Under the pieces are notes generated by a model. It searched no databases, was not told where the DNA came from, and saw nothing but the letters and a program-made list of their open reading frames with translations. Shown in pieces: positions 8,382-15,186 of a DNA stretch of 29,106 bases. Each line of letters begins with the position of its first letter. Position 1 is the stretch's first letter. The translations under genes were made by a program, and so were the position numbers. Source of the DNA: Phormidesmis priestleyi (GTDB lineage Bacteria > Cyanobacteriota > Cyanobacteriia > Phormidesmidales > Phormidesmidaceae); assembly GCA_003242115.1 (NCBI GenBank), contig QBMP01000001.1, positions 5,556 to 34,661 of the forward strand, written 5' to 3'.

Positions 8382-8936
8382 CTATTCGGCAGTTTTACTG
8401 GCAGCAGTGCGCTGTTCTAGATCTTGAAAGGCCAAACGAATTTGTTCTAACCGCCGCCGATTGACGCCTAAATCTGATTCACCCAAACGTGCTGCTGCCC
8501 TGATTTGGATCACGCTTTCGTCTGCGGGAAAGTAAAACTCGCTGTCATCGACAAAGCCCATCAGTCGGCTTTCTGACATCGCCAAAATGTAATCATCAGA
8601 TTGTTGAACAATTTGAGTGCGCGGCACAACACCTAAGATATCCACCAGATTTTGACGCGCGGTGGCTAAGTCTGTGGTGTACGTGATGGGCGCTATGGCA
8701 TGATCCGCATCCGCCCTTTGACTCACCACACAGTTTGGGGTCGTTGGACAGTTGGCTAGCTGACCGTCTATTATGCCAATGCCCTCTGGCTGAGTGCTGG
8801 TAAAAACCCCTTTCAAACCGGGCAATACGGCCATTGTTTCGGCCTGCGCCGAAGCGCCAGAACTCAGACTAAAACTCATGAGAGTAATCAGCGCCACCGC
8901 TAAAATAGTCACAGTCATTGATAAAACAGATTTCAC
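8382..8936 (-). CDS. DUF1499 family secreted protein
   Basis: A 184-residue protein. The start is a GTG at 8936, supported by AAGGAGGG about 10 bases upstream; a later ATG at codon 7 has no such site. Residues 1-~32 form a signal peptide (core VTILAVALITLMSFSL, cleavage near ASAQA). The DUF1499 family signature follows: GQLANCPTTPNCVVSQ with C63 and C69, and near the C-terminus IQIRAAARLGESDLGVNRRRLEQIR. DUF1499 proteins are widespread in cyanobacteria and plastid-bearing organisms, but their biochemical role is not established to my knowledge. It probably acts in the periplasm or thylakoid lumen. It is transcribed divergently from the small membrane protein at 9045, with an 11-bp triple repeat between them. 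Confidence 0.8.
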   Translation of the reverse strand: MKSVLSMTVTILAVALITLMSFSLSSGASAQAETMAVLPGLKGVFTSTQPEGIGIIDGQLANCPTTPNCVVSQRADADHAIAPITYTTDLATARQNLVDILGVVPRTQIVQQSDDYILAMSESRLMGFVDDSEFYFPADESVIQIRAAARLGESDLGVNRRRLEQIRLAFQDLEQRTAASKTAE

Positions 8937-8955
8937 AGCGATCGCGCCCTCCTTA

Positions 8956-8988
8956 GAAAATTATTTGAAAATTATTTGAAAATTATTT
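8956..8988. repeat. 11-bp AT-rich tandem repeat, three identical copies, in a divergent promoter region
   Basis: GAAAATTATTT at 8956-8966, 8967-8977 and 8978-8988, all identical. It lies between the divergent starts at 8936 (-) and 9045 (+). The unit is close to one helical turn, so equivalent bases lie on the same face of the DNA; it could be an A-tract or protein-binding array, or a slippage product. Confidence 0.9.
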
Positions 8989-9044
8989 GATGGAAAATAA
9001 TGTGATGGCAGTAAGACTATCCTAAACCTTAGGAGTACATCCCC

Positions 9045-9554
9045 ATGATCCACATGATCCAATGGCTATTGTTGATCCAACCCTGGGCCGACTTATCAGA
9101 TTCATTGACGACACTAAGCAACTTTGCCACTCAGGTTCAAAAAGCGAGCGAGATGGTGCTAACTCATCCAATTTGGGCGATTTTGCTGCTAATTTTTAGC
9201 ATTGGCTTTTTGCAGCTCATTGTTGACCTAATCAAACGCAGCGTCAGAGCTAGTCTAACTTTTATCCTAAAGCTACCGCTGATCGCTAGCCAATGGCTGT
9301 GGCAGCGGGCAATCGCTTTGCCTAACCCTGATCAAGCCAATCATCAGCCCGATCAAATCGAGCAACTGATGGCTCGATTAGAGCAGTTGCGCCAAGAACA
9401 AGATCAAATTATTACCGATCTTAAGACATTGCTATCTGATTCGCCTAAATCCCCATTTAGCGCCTCTTTCATAGAATCGTCCTCTTTCATCGAATCCTCT
9501 ACGGCAACACCGTCTGCGGCTGTAAGTCCAGCTCAATCAGCTCTCCCGAAATAG
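9045..9554 (+). CDS. Small membrane protein with coiled coil, unknown function
   Basis: 169 residues; start ATG at 9045 with AGGAG at 9031-9035, 9 bases upstream. One strong membrane helix lies at about residues 40-63 (PIWAILLLIFSIGFLQLIVDL), preceded by a weaker hydrophobic N-terminus and followed by an amphipathic basic stretch (~64-92). A short coiled coil (~105-130, IEQLMARLEQLRQEQDQI) and a Ser/Pro-rich tail carrying a duplicated FIESSSFIESS complete it. The duplication is an 18-bp tandem repeat in the DNA. I do not recognise a family. Its last 56 bp overlap the 3' end of the MBL-fold gene on the other strand. Confidence 0.6.
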   Translation: MIHMIQWLLLIQPWADLSDSLTTLSNFATQVQKASEMVLTHPIWAILLLIFSIGFLQLIVDLIKRSVRASLTFILKLPLIASQWLWQRAIALPNPDQANHQPDQIEQLMARLEQLRQEQDQIITDLKTLLSDSPKSPFSASFIESSSFIESSTATPSAAVSPAQSALPK

Positions 9555-10290
9555 GCTGAATCACCTGAGTACCATTACCTGCGATTTTGATCTGCGATCG
9601 CAATTCCTCGGCCCCGCCCGTCCTACTCAATACTGGCGCTAGCAGTCCTTCATAGATCACCTGCCCGTCTTCCGCCGTCGGTAGCATCACCTGTGGCTTC
9701 AGCAATTTAGCTATTTGCGTAGCCACCGCTGCGCCTCGAATCACTGGCGCAACCCCCATCAGCGTAATATCAGCCATCGGACTAATCACCACATCTACCG
9801 GGCCAGCATTCTCCACAAAGTCCTGCAAATGGGCGACATCTGGGTAGCCGTGGGGCTCATAATATAGCCGAATGCCGGTCGATAAAAAAGTCAGCACATA
9901 GGCATTTTCTCGTTTTGTGGGGCCTACCACCGCGCCGGTAAAAGTTCTAATTTCGACCCCAGCCAGCGTGTTTACCTCACCATGCGCTGCCACCGTCACC
10001 GACTGATAGCCCAGTTTTTTAGCGATCGCTGCCCCATCGACCGAAGCGACCACCGGAATAGACTTATCTAGCTGCCCTAACGTTTCAGGATGCGCATGAT
10101 CGGCCAGCCCTTGAGAGAGCAAAATCAGGTCAATATCGGGCGGAATGTCTACCGGCTGCGGCCTTATTCCCTTCACCAGCCAAGGCGAATTTGCAAACAC
10201 CAAATCCCCCAGCAACCAGGGGTCTACCAAAATTCGACAGCCGCCTGCTTCCCATAGCCAAGCGTTCGCATCAAACCAAGTTAACTTCAT
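9499..10290 (-). CDS. MBL-fold hydrolase-like protein with a degenerate metal motif
   Basis: A metallo-beta-lactamase-fold protein of 263 residues from the ATG at 10290. The frame extends 31 codons further, but the added residues do not resemble the fold, whereas MKLTWFDANAWLWEAGG starts the first beta hairpin. Visible landmarks are ILVDPWL (D23), then LLSQGLADHAHPETL where D64-H65 and H67 are present, VISPMADITLMG and a final VIQPISGELIEL. In the canonical THxHxDH motif the first two metal His would align with Q and L here, so only the D-H half is kept; it may bind one metal or act differently. The substrate is unknown. It is convergent with, and overlaps, the gene at 9045. The upstream 441 bp separate it from the divergent M23 peptidase. 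Confidence 0.75.
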   Translation of the reverse strand: MKLTWFDANAWLWEAGGCRILVDPWLLGDLVFANSPWLVKGIRPQPVDIPPDIDLILLSQGLADHAHPETLGQLDKSIPVVASVDGAAIAKKLGYQSVTVAAHGEVNTLAGVEIRTFTGAVVGPTKRENAYVLTFLSTGIRLYYEPHGYPDVAHLQDFVENAGPVDVVISPMADITLMGVAPVIRGAAVATQIAKLLKPQVMLPTAEDGQVIYEGLLAPVLSRTGGAEELRSQIKIAGNGTQVIQPISGELIELDLQPQTVLP

Positions 10291-10731
10291 CAATGGTTCA
10301 TAGCTAATGTTGATAGCTAAATAATCAGCTCCTCTACTGTGCCGAATTTTGAGGGCTGCTGACAACTTTTCAGCTATTTTCATATCACAAAAAAGCTTTA
10401 TCTAAACTCAAAAAAATACGCTTAGAGCAACTTGCCGGCAGCCAAATAGCTGAGAAATCGTCCTGACAAATCGCGAATTTGCTTCGATAAATATGTGTAA
10501 AAGCCTTGCTCTGATAGCAAAGTACGTAAAACCATCACCGTATTTAGACGGAGATAAAATATTAAGATTTTCTTATAGCTCCGCAAGAATCAGTGCAAAC
10601 ATTTAGAAGCGTCAAGACTTTGGAACAGCGATCCCCGTATAATTTCGTAATTGTGAAGAGGATGTAAAACAATCAATTTTTCGTCAATTTCTTTCTAAAG
10701 GGTTGCGCAAGCATATCTCTTGAACTCTTTC
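10291..10731. other. Divergent intergenic region between MBL-fold gene and M23 peptidase
   Basis: 441 bp of AT-rich sequence that should hold both promoters. A TATAAT at 10638-10643 points to the peptidase. No RNA gene or repeat array was recognised. Confidence 0.5.
10638..10643 (+). promoter_or_regulatory. Candidate -10 box (TATAAT) for the M23 peptidase gene
   Basis: A perfect TATAAT sits 88 bp before the ATG at 10732. No good -35 lies at the normal spacing (the best TTG-containing hexamer is only 12 bp away), so this is a weak call, possibly a -10-only promoter. Confidence 0.3.
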
Positions 10732-11670
10732 ATGCGACTTCAGTCAATCAGCCACACAGCGCCGAGCGCCCCTAAGCGTAGGCGTCGTCAGCCCAAAGAT
10801 TCTTTGGAGATTACCCTCACACCTCGGCGCGGGTTTGCGATCGCTCTTTTAATTCTGGGCATTCCAACCCTCTCACTAGGCGGCATTTGCTTCTCGCTGC
10901 TGCAAAACAACCTGCACCTCAGTCAGAAAAATAACGAACTTGAAAATATCGCGACTGAGGTAAAAGCCGAAGTCGATTCGTTAGGTCAAGAGATTGACTC
11001 GCTGCGTGAACGGGCAGGTGTGCCAAAGACGGCTCAAACGGCGGCTCAAACGGCAGCTCAAACTAAACGGGCTCAAAGCAGCCGAGATCTTCGCTTTAGC
11101 TTTAAAGGAGGCCCTGCCGAATCAGCCGATGCGCTGGTGCTACTAAAAGACGCCAAGCAGCAGATGCCTGAGCTGAACAAAGCCCTAGATTCAGCCGTAA
11201 AACCCGCGCTCGAAGACGCCTTAGCCGCAGAAGCCGCCTATCCAGCCGGCCAGCCGGTTGTGGGCAGCGCCGAAGTATCCTCAGAATTTGGCATTCGCAG
11301 TAATCCATTTGGTGGCAGCGGCTTTGAGGTTCATAAAGGGCTGGACTTTGTGGGTGAGCAGGGCGATATTATTGCCGCTGCTGGCGATGGCGTGGTGACG
11401 CTAGCAGGCCAAAACGGCGGCTATGGAATTGCCGTTACCCTCGATCATGGGAATGGCTATGAAACCCTATATGGCCACATGTCTAAGCTGCGGGTACAGG
11501 CGGGCGATCGCGTCAAAAGCGGCCAAATCATCGGCTACATTGGGAGCACTGGCCGATCTTCCGGCCCTCATCTGCACTTCAGCCTCTATAAGGGCGACAT
11601 AGCGATTGATCCCAGAACTGTCCTAAAACTGCCTGAAACCGCTAAACGCTCTGTCAAACCTGATCAATAG
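10732..11670 (+). CDS. M23-family peptidase (LytM domain), membrane-anchored
   Basis: 312 residues from the ATG at 10732; a TTG four codons earlier (10720) is an alternative. A basic N-terminus (KRRRRQPK) is followed by a membrane helix (~34-58), a short coiled coil (~63-95), a TAAQ repeat (~100-111) and a linker. The C-terminal LytM domain (~180-300) has the zinc residues H201 and D205 (VHKGLDF), H249 (LYGHMS) and the pair H280/H282 (GPHLHFSLY). Active-type M23 enzymes are endopeptidases that cut peptidoglycan cross-links; all catalytic residues are kept, so it should be active rather than an EnvC-like activator. It probably faces the periplasm. Neither neighbour is a cell-wall gene; aroC follows 94 bp downstream. 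Confidence 0.88.
   Translation: MRLQSISHTAPSAPKRRRRQPKDSLEITLTPRRGFAIALLILGIPTLSLGGICFSLLQNNLHLSQKNNELENIATEVKAEVDSLGQEIDSLRERAGVPKTAQTAAQTAAQTKRAQSSRDLRFSFKGGPAESADALVLLKDAKQQMPELNKALDSAVKPALEDALAAEAAYPAGQPVVGSAEVSSEFGIRSNPFGGSGFEVHKGLDFVGEQGDIIAAAGDGVVTLAGQNGGYGIAVTLDHGNGYETLYGHMSKLRVQAGDRVKSGQIIGYIGSTGRSSGPHLHFSLYKGDIAIDPRTVLKLPETAKRSVKPDQ
11029..11061 (+). repeat. 12-bp tandem repeat within the M23 peptidase gene
   Basis: ACGGC(G/A)GCTCAA occurs twice (11038-11049 and 11050-11061) after a shortened 9-bp copy (11029-11037). It encodes TAQTAAQTAAQ in the linker. Confidence 0.85.
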
Positions 11671-11680
11671 GTTCGCTCGA

Positions 11681-11708
11681 TGTAGACTGCTAAATGTAGA
11701 TTGCTAAA
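11681..11708. repeat. 14-bp tandem duplication before aroC
   Basis: TGTAGA(C/T)TGCTAAA occurs twice with one difference, in the 94 bp between the peptidase and aroC. Confidence 0.85.
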
Positions 11709-11764
11709 TACGGTAGGATCAAGCTGGTCTTTGAATTCTTTACTTCCACCGCATTCGGTCTCTC

Positions 11765-12877
11765 ATGGGCAATACCTTCGGACATTTGTTTCGCATCACT
11801 ACCTTTGGTGAATCTCACGGTGGCGGCGTTGGCGTCGTAATTGATGGCTGCCCGCCGCTGTTAGAAATTTCTGCCGAAGAGATTCAGTTTGAGCTAGATC
11901 GCCGCCGCCCCGGACAAAGCCGCATCACCACCCCTCGCCAAGAAACCGACACCTGCGAAATTGTTTCGGGTGTGTTTGAGGGCAAAACGCTGGGCACGCC
12001 CATTGCCATTTTGGTACGCAACAAAGACGCCCGCTCTCAGGACTACGATGAGATGGCGCAAACCTACCGGCCCTCTCATGCCGATGCCACTTACGATGCT
12101 AAATACGGTATTCGCAACTGGCAAGGTGGCGGGCGCTCATCGGCTAGAGAGACGATTGGGCGAGTAGCCGCAGGCGCTATTGCTAAAAAAATTCTCAAAC
12201 AAGCCTGCGGCGTCGAAGTGTTAGCCTACGTCAAGCGCATTCAAGATATTGAGGCCACGGTAGACAGCGATACCGTCACCTTGAAAGAAATAGAAAGCAA
12301 TATGGTGCGCTGCCCCAACCAAGACGTGGCTGAGCAAATGATCGAGCGCATCGATCAGGTGCGCAAAGACGGTGACTCGATTGGCGGCGTCGTCGAATGT
12401 GTGGCGAGGAACGTTCCCAAAGGACTAGGCTCCCCCGTATTTGATAAGCTCAGCGCCGATCTGGCCAAAGCAGCGATGTCACTTCCCGCCACCAAAGGGT
12501 TTGAAATGGGATCAGGCTTTGCAGGCACCTTGCTCACCGGATCTCAGCACAACGACGAAATGTATCGCGGCGAAGACGGCGGCTTTCGCACCCGCACGAA
12601 TCGCTCCGGCGGCACTCAAGGCGGCATTTCTAACGGTGAAAATATTGTCCTTAGAGTCGCGTTTAAGCCGACAGCTACTATTCGTAAGGCTCAAAAAACC
12701 GTCGATAGCGCTGGTCAAGAAACTATTTTGGCGGCCAAAGGTCGCCATGATCCCTGCGTTTTGCCCAGAGCCGTACCGATGGTAGAAGCGATGGTGGCTC
12801 TTGTTCTCTGCGATCATTTGCTGCGGCATCAGGCTCAGTGCGGTACGCTTGCGCTCAGCGATCAAAATGACAAATAG
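11765..12877 (+). CDS. aroC: Chorismate synthase
   Basis: 370 residues, the normal length. It catalyses the last shikimate-pathway step, turning EPSP into chorismate with reduced FMN as cofactor, and feeds aromatic amino acids, quinones and folate. Family signatures are all visible: the N-terminal [79 protein letters not shown] and the C-terminal [17 protein letters not shown]. The ATG at 11765 matches the conserved N-terminus (MGNTFG), though no clear Shine-Dalgarno is present. The stop is 28 bp before the Ap4A phosphorylase gene, so these two are probably co-transcribed. Confidence 0.97.
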   Translation: MGNTFGHLFRITTFGESHGGGVGVVIDGCPPLLEISAEEIQFELDRRRPGQSRITTPRQETDTCEIVSGVFEGKTLGTPIAILVRNKDARSQDYDEMAQTYRPSHADATYDAKYGIRNWQGGGRSSARETIGRVAAGAIAKKILKQACGVEVLAYVKRIQDIEATVDSDTVTLKEIESNMVRCPNQDVAEQMIERIDQVRKDGDSIGGVVECVARNVPKGLGSPVFDKLSADLAKAAMSLPATKGFEMGSGFAGTLLTGSQHNDEMYRGEDGGFRTRTNRSGGTQGGISNGENIVLRVAFKPTATIRKAQKTVDSAGQETILAAKGRHDPCVLPRAVPMVEAMVALVLCDHLLRHQAQCGTLALSDQNDK

Positions 12878-12905
12878 AAACGATAAATAGCAATAAAAAA
12901 TAGGC

Positions 12906-13907
12906 ATGGCCGATAGCACAAGTAAAGCAGCTAGACCTGACAAAGCAGCTAGATCTGATAGAGCAGCTAGACCTGATGAAAATCGGATTCTGTGGGAAGC
13001 AAACAGGCTTTGGCCCCGGCTACAGGCCACTAGCCAGCACGGCCTAGCGGTGGGCGCACTGCAACCGATTGAAACTATCGTTGAGCAGATTGAATCAGGC
13101 GGCGTGCGCTTTGTGGTGCGGATTTTGGCGAATCTTTCGCGTAAGGAAAAAGCCCGCCAGCAGCAGGGCAAAACTATTCCAGCTAATCCTTTTTTGCCCT
13201 ACGAACCCGATCTCTACGTCACCGACATTTCACCCACTCACCTCTGCTTGCTGAACAAATTCAACGTAGTCGATCACCATTTTCTAATCGTGACCCGTGA
13301 GTATGAGCCGCAGGAAAACTGGCTGACGCTGGCCGATTTTCAGGCTTTGGCGCAGTGCCTGTTAGCCATAGATGGCCTTGCCTTTTTTAACGGTGGTAAA
13401 GTTGCCGGAGCCAGTCAGCCACACAAGCATTTGCAAGTTGTGCCCTATTCTGATCAGCTGACGGAATTTCCGATTGAGACGATGATGACTGCGGCCAAAG
13501 AAAATAAGTGCAAACTAAGTGATGAGGTGCAGTTTTTACCCTTTCCTTTTTGCCATGCAGCTCTTCCTTTCAGCTTTGCTGGCAACTTTACTAGCGATTT
13601 TACTGGCGATGCTTTATCAGTCGCGCATCGGCTCCTAGTGGGCTACTACCAGCTTCTTGAAACCGTAGGGATTACGGGCTCCCCCTGGAAAGGCACTCAA
13701 ACGGCAGGCTACAACTTTCTCTGCACTCGCCAGTGGATGATGATAGTGCCCCGCAGCCAGGAAAAATACGCCGGCATTTCAGTCAACTCGTTAGGGTTTG
13801 CCGGTTCGCTGCTGGTCAAAAACAGAGAGGCGCTTCAGCAGCTCACAGATGTTGGCCCCGTGAATTTGCTGCAACAGGTAGGCTTTAGCCTCGCCCCTGA
13901 GCGCTAG
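12906..13907 (+). CDS. ATP adenylyltransferase / Ap4A phosphorylase
   Basis: 333 residues, HIT-superfamily GalT-like branch. Ap4A phosphorylases split diadenosine tetraphosphate with phosphate into ATP and ADP, limiting this stress-related dinucleotide. The active-site motif is ASQPHKHLQVVP with H173 and H175. Upstream are NPFLPYEPDLYV and HLCLLNKFNVVDHHFLIVTREYE (the latter at ~112-133), and downstream TAGYNFLCTRQWMMIVPRS, as in yeast Apa1/Apa2-type enzymes. The first ~25 residues are not part of the fold: they contain AARPD-K/AARSD-R/AARPD-E, encoded by an 18-bp triple repeat, and could be partly an artefact of start choice, although no later ATG is available before the conserved region. 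It follows aroC closely. Confidence 0.88.
   Translation: MADSTSKAARPDKAARSDRAARPDENRILWEANRLWPRLQATSQHGLAVGALQPIETIVEQIESGGVRFVVRILANLSRKEKARQQQGKTIPANPFLPYEPDLYVTDISPTHLCLLNKFNVVDHHFLIVTREYEPQENWLTLADFQALAQCLLAIDGLAFFNGGKVAGASQPHKHLQVVPYSDQLTEFPIETMMTAAKENKCKLSDEVQFLPFPFCHAALPFSFAGNFTSDFTGDALSVAHRLLVGYYQLLETVGITGSPWKGTQTAGYNFLCTRQWMMIVPRSQEKYAGISVNSLGFAGSLLVKNREALQQLTDVGPVNLLQQVGFSLAPER
12926..12979 (+). repeat. 18-bp tandem repeat, three copies, in the N-terminal coding part of the Ap4A phosphorylase gene
   Basis: AGCAGCTAGA(C/T)CTGA... units at 12926-12943, 12944-12961 and 12962-12979, with one to three differences each. They encode an AA-R-(P/S)-D repeat. Confidence 0.92.
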
Positions 13908-13917
13908 GATAAAGGCA

Positions 13918-13935
13918 CCGTATCTACCGTATCTA
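13918..13935. repeat. 9-bp tandem duplication between convergent genes
   Basis: CCGTATCTA twice in a row, followed closely by a duplicated TTAGGCATAA. It lies in the 78 bp between the Ap4A phosphorylase (+) and the Mo-nitrogenase-C protein (-). Confidence 0.8.
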
Positions 13936-13985
13936 TTTATTAGGCATAATTTTAGGCATAAGATGAGGCTTAGATACCGAAACGA

Positions 13986-14276
13986 TTAGCCTAAAGCCGT
14001 CGCATCTTCGCCGCATTCATCAACGAGGTAGCACAGCGCCCTAAACCGTAGCATCATCAGCTGATCGTACAGCGGGTTGATTTTACACATGGGCGGAATT
14101 CGCAGCAGGGTATGACCGCAGACTTTGATGTCTCTTTCAAAAGGGCAATCAGCGGGGATCAGCGCCACAATGCGATGTGCAACGTTAGGGTTCTCAACCG
14201 AGATCTGCTCAATCCGACGCTTTACTGGCTGCAAGAGATCTAAGGCTTTCTTTTTTCTAGGCAGAGAAGAATACAT
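13986..14276 (-). CDS. Mo-dependent nitrogenase C-terminal-domain family protein
   Basis: A 96-residue protein matching the small cyanobacterial family called 'Mo-dependent nitrogenase C-terminus': LLQPVKRRIEQISVENP, then HRIVALIPADCPFERDI, LLRIPPMCKINPLYDQL and RFRALCYLVDECGED. Five cysteines (C44, C53, C64, C82, C88) sit in the conserved part and could bind a metal or form disulfides; that is inference. The family name derives from a domain match. Such stand-alone proteins also occur in strains without nitrogenase, and no nif gene is present here. The start is the ATG at 14276, with no strong ribosome binding site. The gene is followed by convergent Ap4A phosphorylase and preceded by a long gene-free stretch. 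Confidence 0.85.
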   Translation of the reverse strand: MYSSLPRKKKALDLLQPVKRRIEQISVENPNVAHRIVALIPADCPFERDIKVCGHTLLRIPPMCKINPLYDQLMMLRFRALCYLVDECGEDATALG

Positions 14277-14660
14277 GGTGACAGAACTGTTTTCAGCTCA
14301 AAGAAAAGGGTGATGGATTTTGATGGATGTAGTGGCTGTCGTTATACAACGTACCCAAGGCGATAGCAAGATCCATCGAAGTAGAAGGTGATTTAGCTCA
14401 AACAACAGACATTAAATGAATGGGTTAAAGCTCTGATAAAGAGTGCATTAAAGACGGCGTGAGAAGAACAGACCGGAGCAAGTCGTTTTGACTAAGCTTG
14501 ACTCAGAGCTATCTATAGGTTAGCGGCGGCTAACCACGACTGCTTGGTCAATGTGTCACATTTGCAAAGCATCATAACTGGCTGTTTCTATGGATATGCT
14601 TTCGGGGGCTTCGAGCGCGGTCTTAAGTTCATAGCCGCTGGTGTTTTTCATTTCGTCAAT

Positions 14661-14696
14661 TATTTTATATTCGCTGACTATTTTATATTCGCTGAC
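14661..14696. repeat. 18-bp tandem duplication
   Basis: TATTTTATATTCGCTGAC occurs twice, identical, at 14661-14678 and 14679-14696. Confidence 0.92.
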
Positions 14697-14751
14697 TATC
14701 TTAGACACAGAATTTTTGTTTGCGGGTTCACTGAGAACATTTCCCCAGGAA

Positions 14752-14770
14752 ATATGTAAAATTTACATAT
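14752..14770. promoter_or_regulatory. Perfect 19-bp palindrome, candidate operator
   Basis: ATATGTAAA-A-TTTACATAT: 9-bp arms around a single base. It is AT-rich and short-centred, like a dimeric regulator site. It lacks the GTA-N8-TAC spacing of NtcA. The nearest coding start is the Mo-nitrogenase-C protein, ~480 bp away, so no target is obvious. Confidence 0.4.
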
Positions 14771-14961
14771 CGCCCATGCGTCTTAGCCTGATCTTTACTG
14801 TTTGATGGCGTGTTTTGGTAGCCTGCTTTCGACAGCCTAATCCCGACTGGCAAAGGCTTATGGCCGTAGTTTTGCTAGGAGACATTAGATAAATATTTAG
14901 ATAAGCAACAGTCTTGTTGTTAAACGCCAGCTTCTATTTTTTTATAGATCCATCAAGATTC

Positions 14962-14990
14962 CCCTTCTATACCCTTCTATACCCTTCTAA
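14962..14990. repeat. 10-bp tandem repeat, nearly three copies
   Basis: CCCTTCTATA at 14962 and 14972 followed by CCCTTCTAA at 14982. Confidence 0.88.
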
Positions 14991-15075
14991 AGGTGCCCTC
15001 TTGAAGCTAAATCGTGGTTAAAGCTTAGGTAAATGCACTGGTAAGAGAGCTTCATCAACAGTTCCAAAACGCCAT

Positions 15076-15122
15076 GAAAACGCCTCTAGAACGGCTTTTT
15101 TGCAAAGCATTCCCAGAGGCGT
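15076..15122 (-). terminator. Candidate terminator of gor
   Basis: On the minus strand, 65 bp after the gor stop, ACGCCTCT (15115-15122) pairs with AGAGGCGT (15080-15087) and is followed directly by TTTT. The loop is long (27 bases) but contains a further T-rich segment. A rho-independent terminator is plausible, not proven. Confidence 0.4.
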
Positions 15123-15186
15123 AAGATTTGTTTTATTAAGTGTCTTATTAAGAAGATTATGAGAATTCGCTGATGAGCGGCTGCCG

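Larger units (their letters stand above)
14277..15186. other. 910-bp gene-free region rich in repeats and palindromes
   Basis: The longest stretch without a convincing gene. The only sizable frame (14544-14759) starts with TTG and partly consists of a repeat (FIFADYFIFADY), so I do not call it. Contents: a hairpin GGTTAGC-ggcg-GCTAACC at 14518-14535, an 18-bp duplication, a 19-bp palindrome, a 10-bp triple repeat and a candidate terminator for gor. A small RNA could be encoded here but none was recognised. Confidence 0.5.

Noticed and set aside
12512..13171. 219-codon ORF on the minus strand
   Set aside because: It lies over aroC and the Ap4A phosphorylase gene, has no recognisable domain and contains translated repeats (LAALSDLAALSG). 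It is a shadow of the plus-strand genes.
14544..14759. 71-codon plus-strand ORF in the gene-free region
   Set aside because: TTG start, no ribosome binding site, and a third of it is the translated 18-bp duplication (FIFADYFIFADY).
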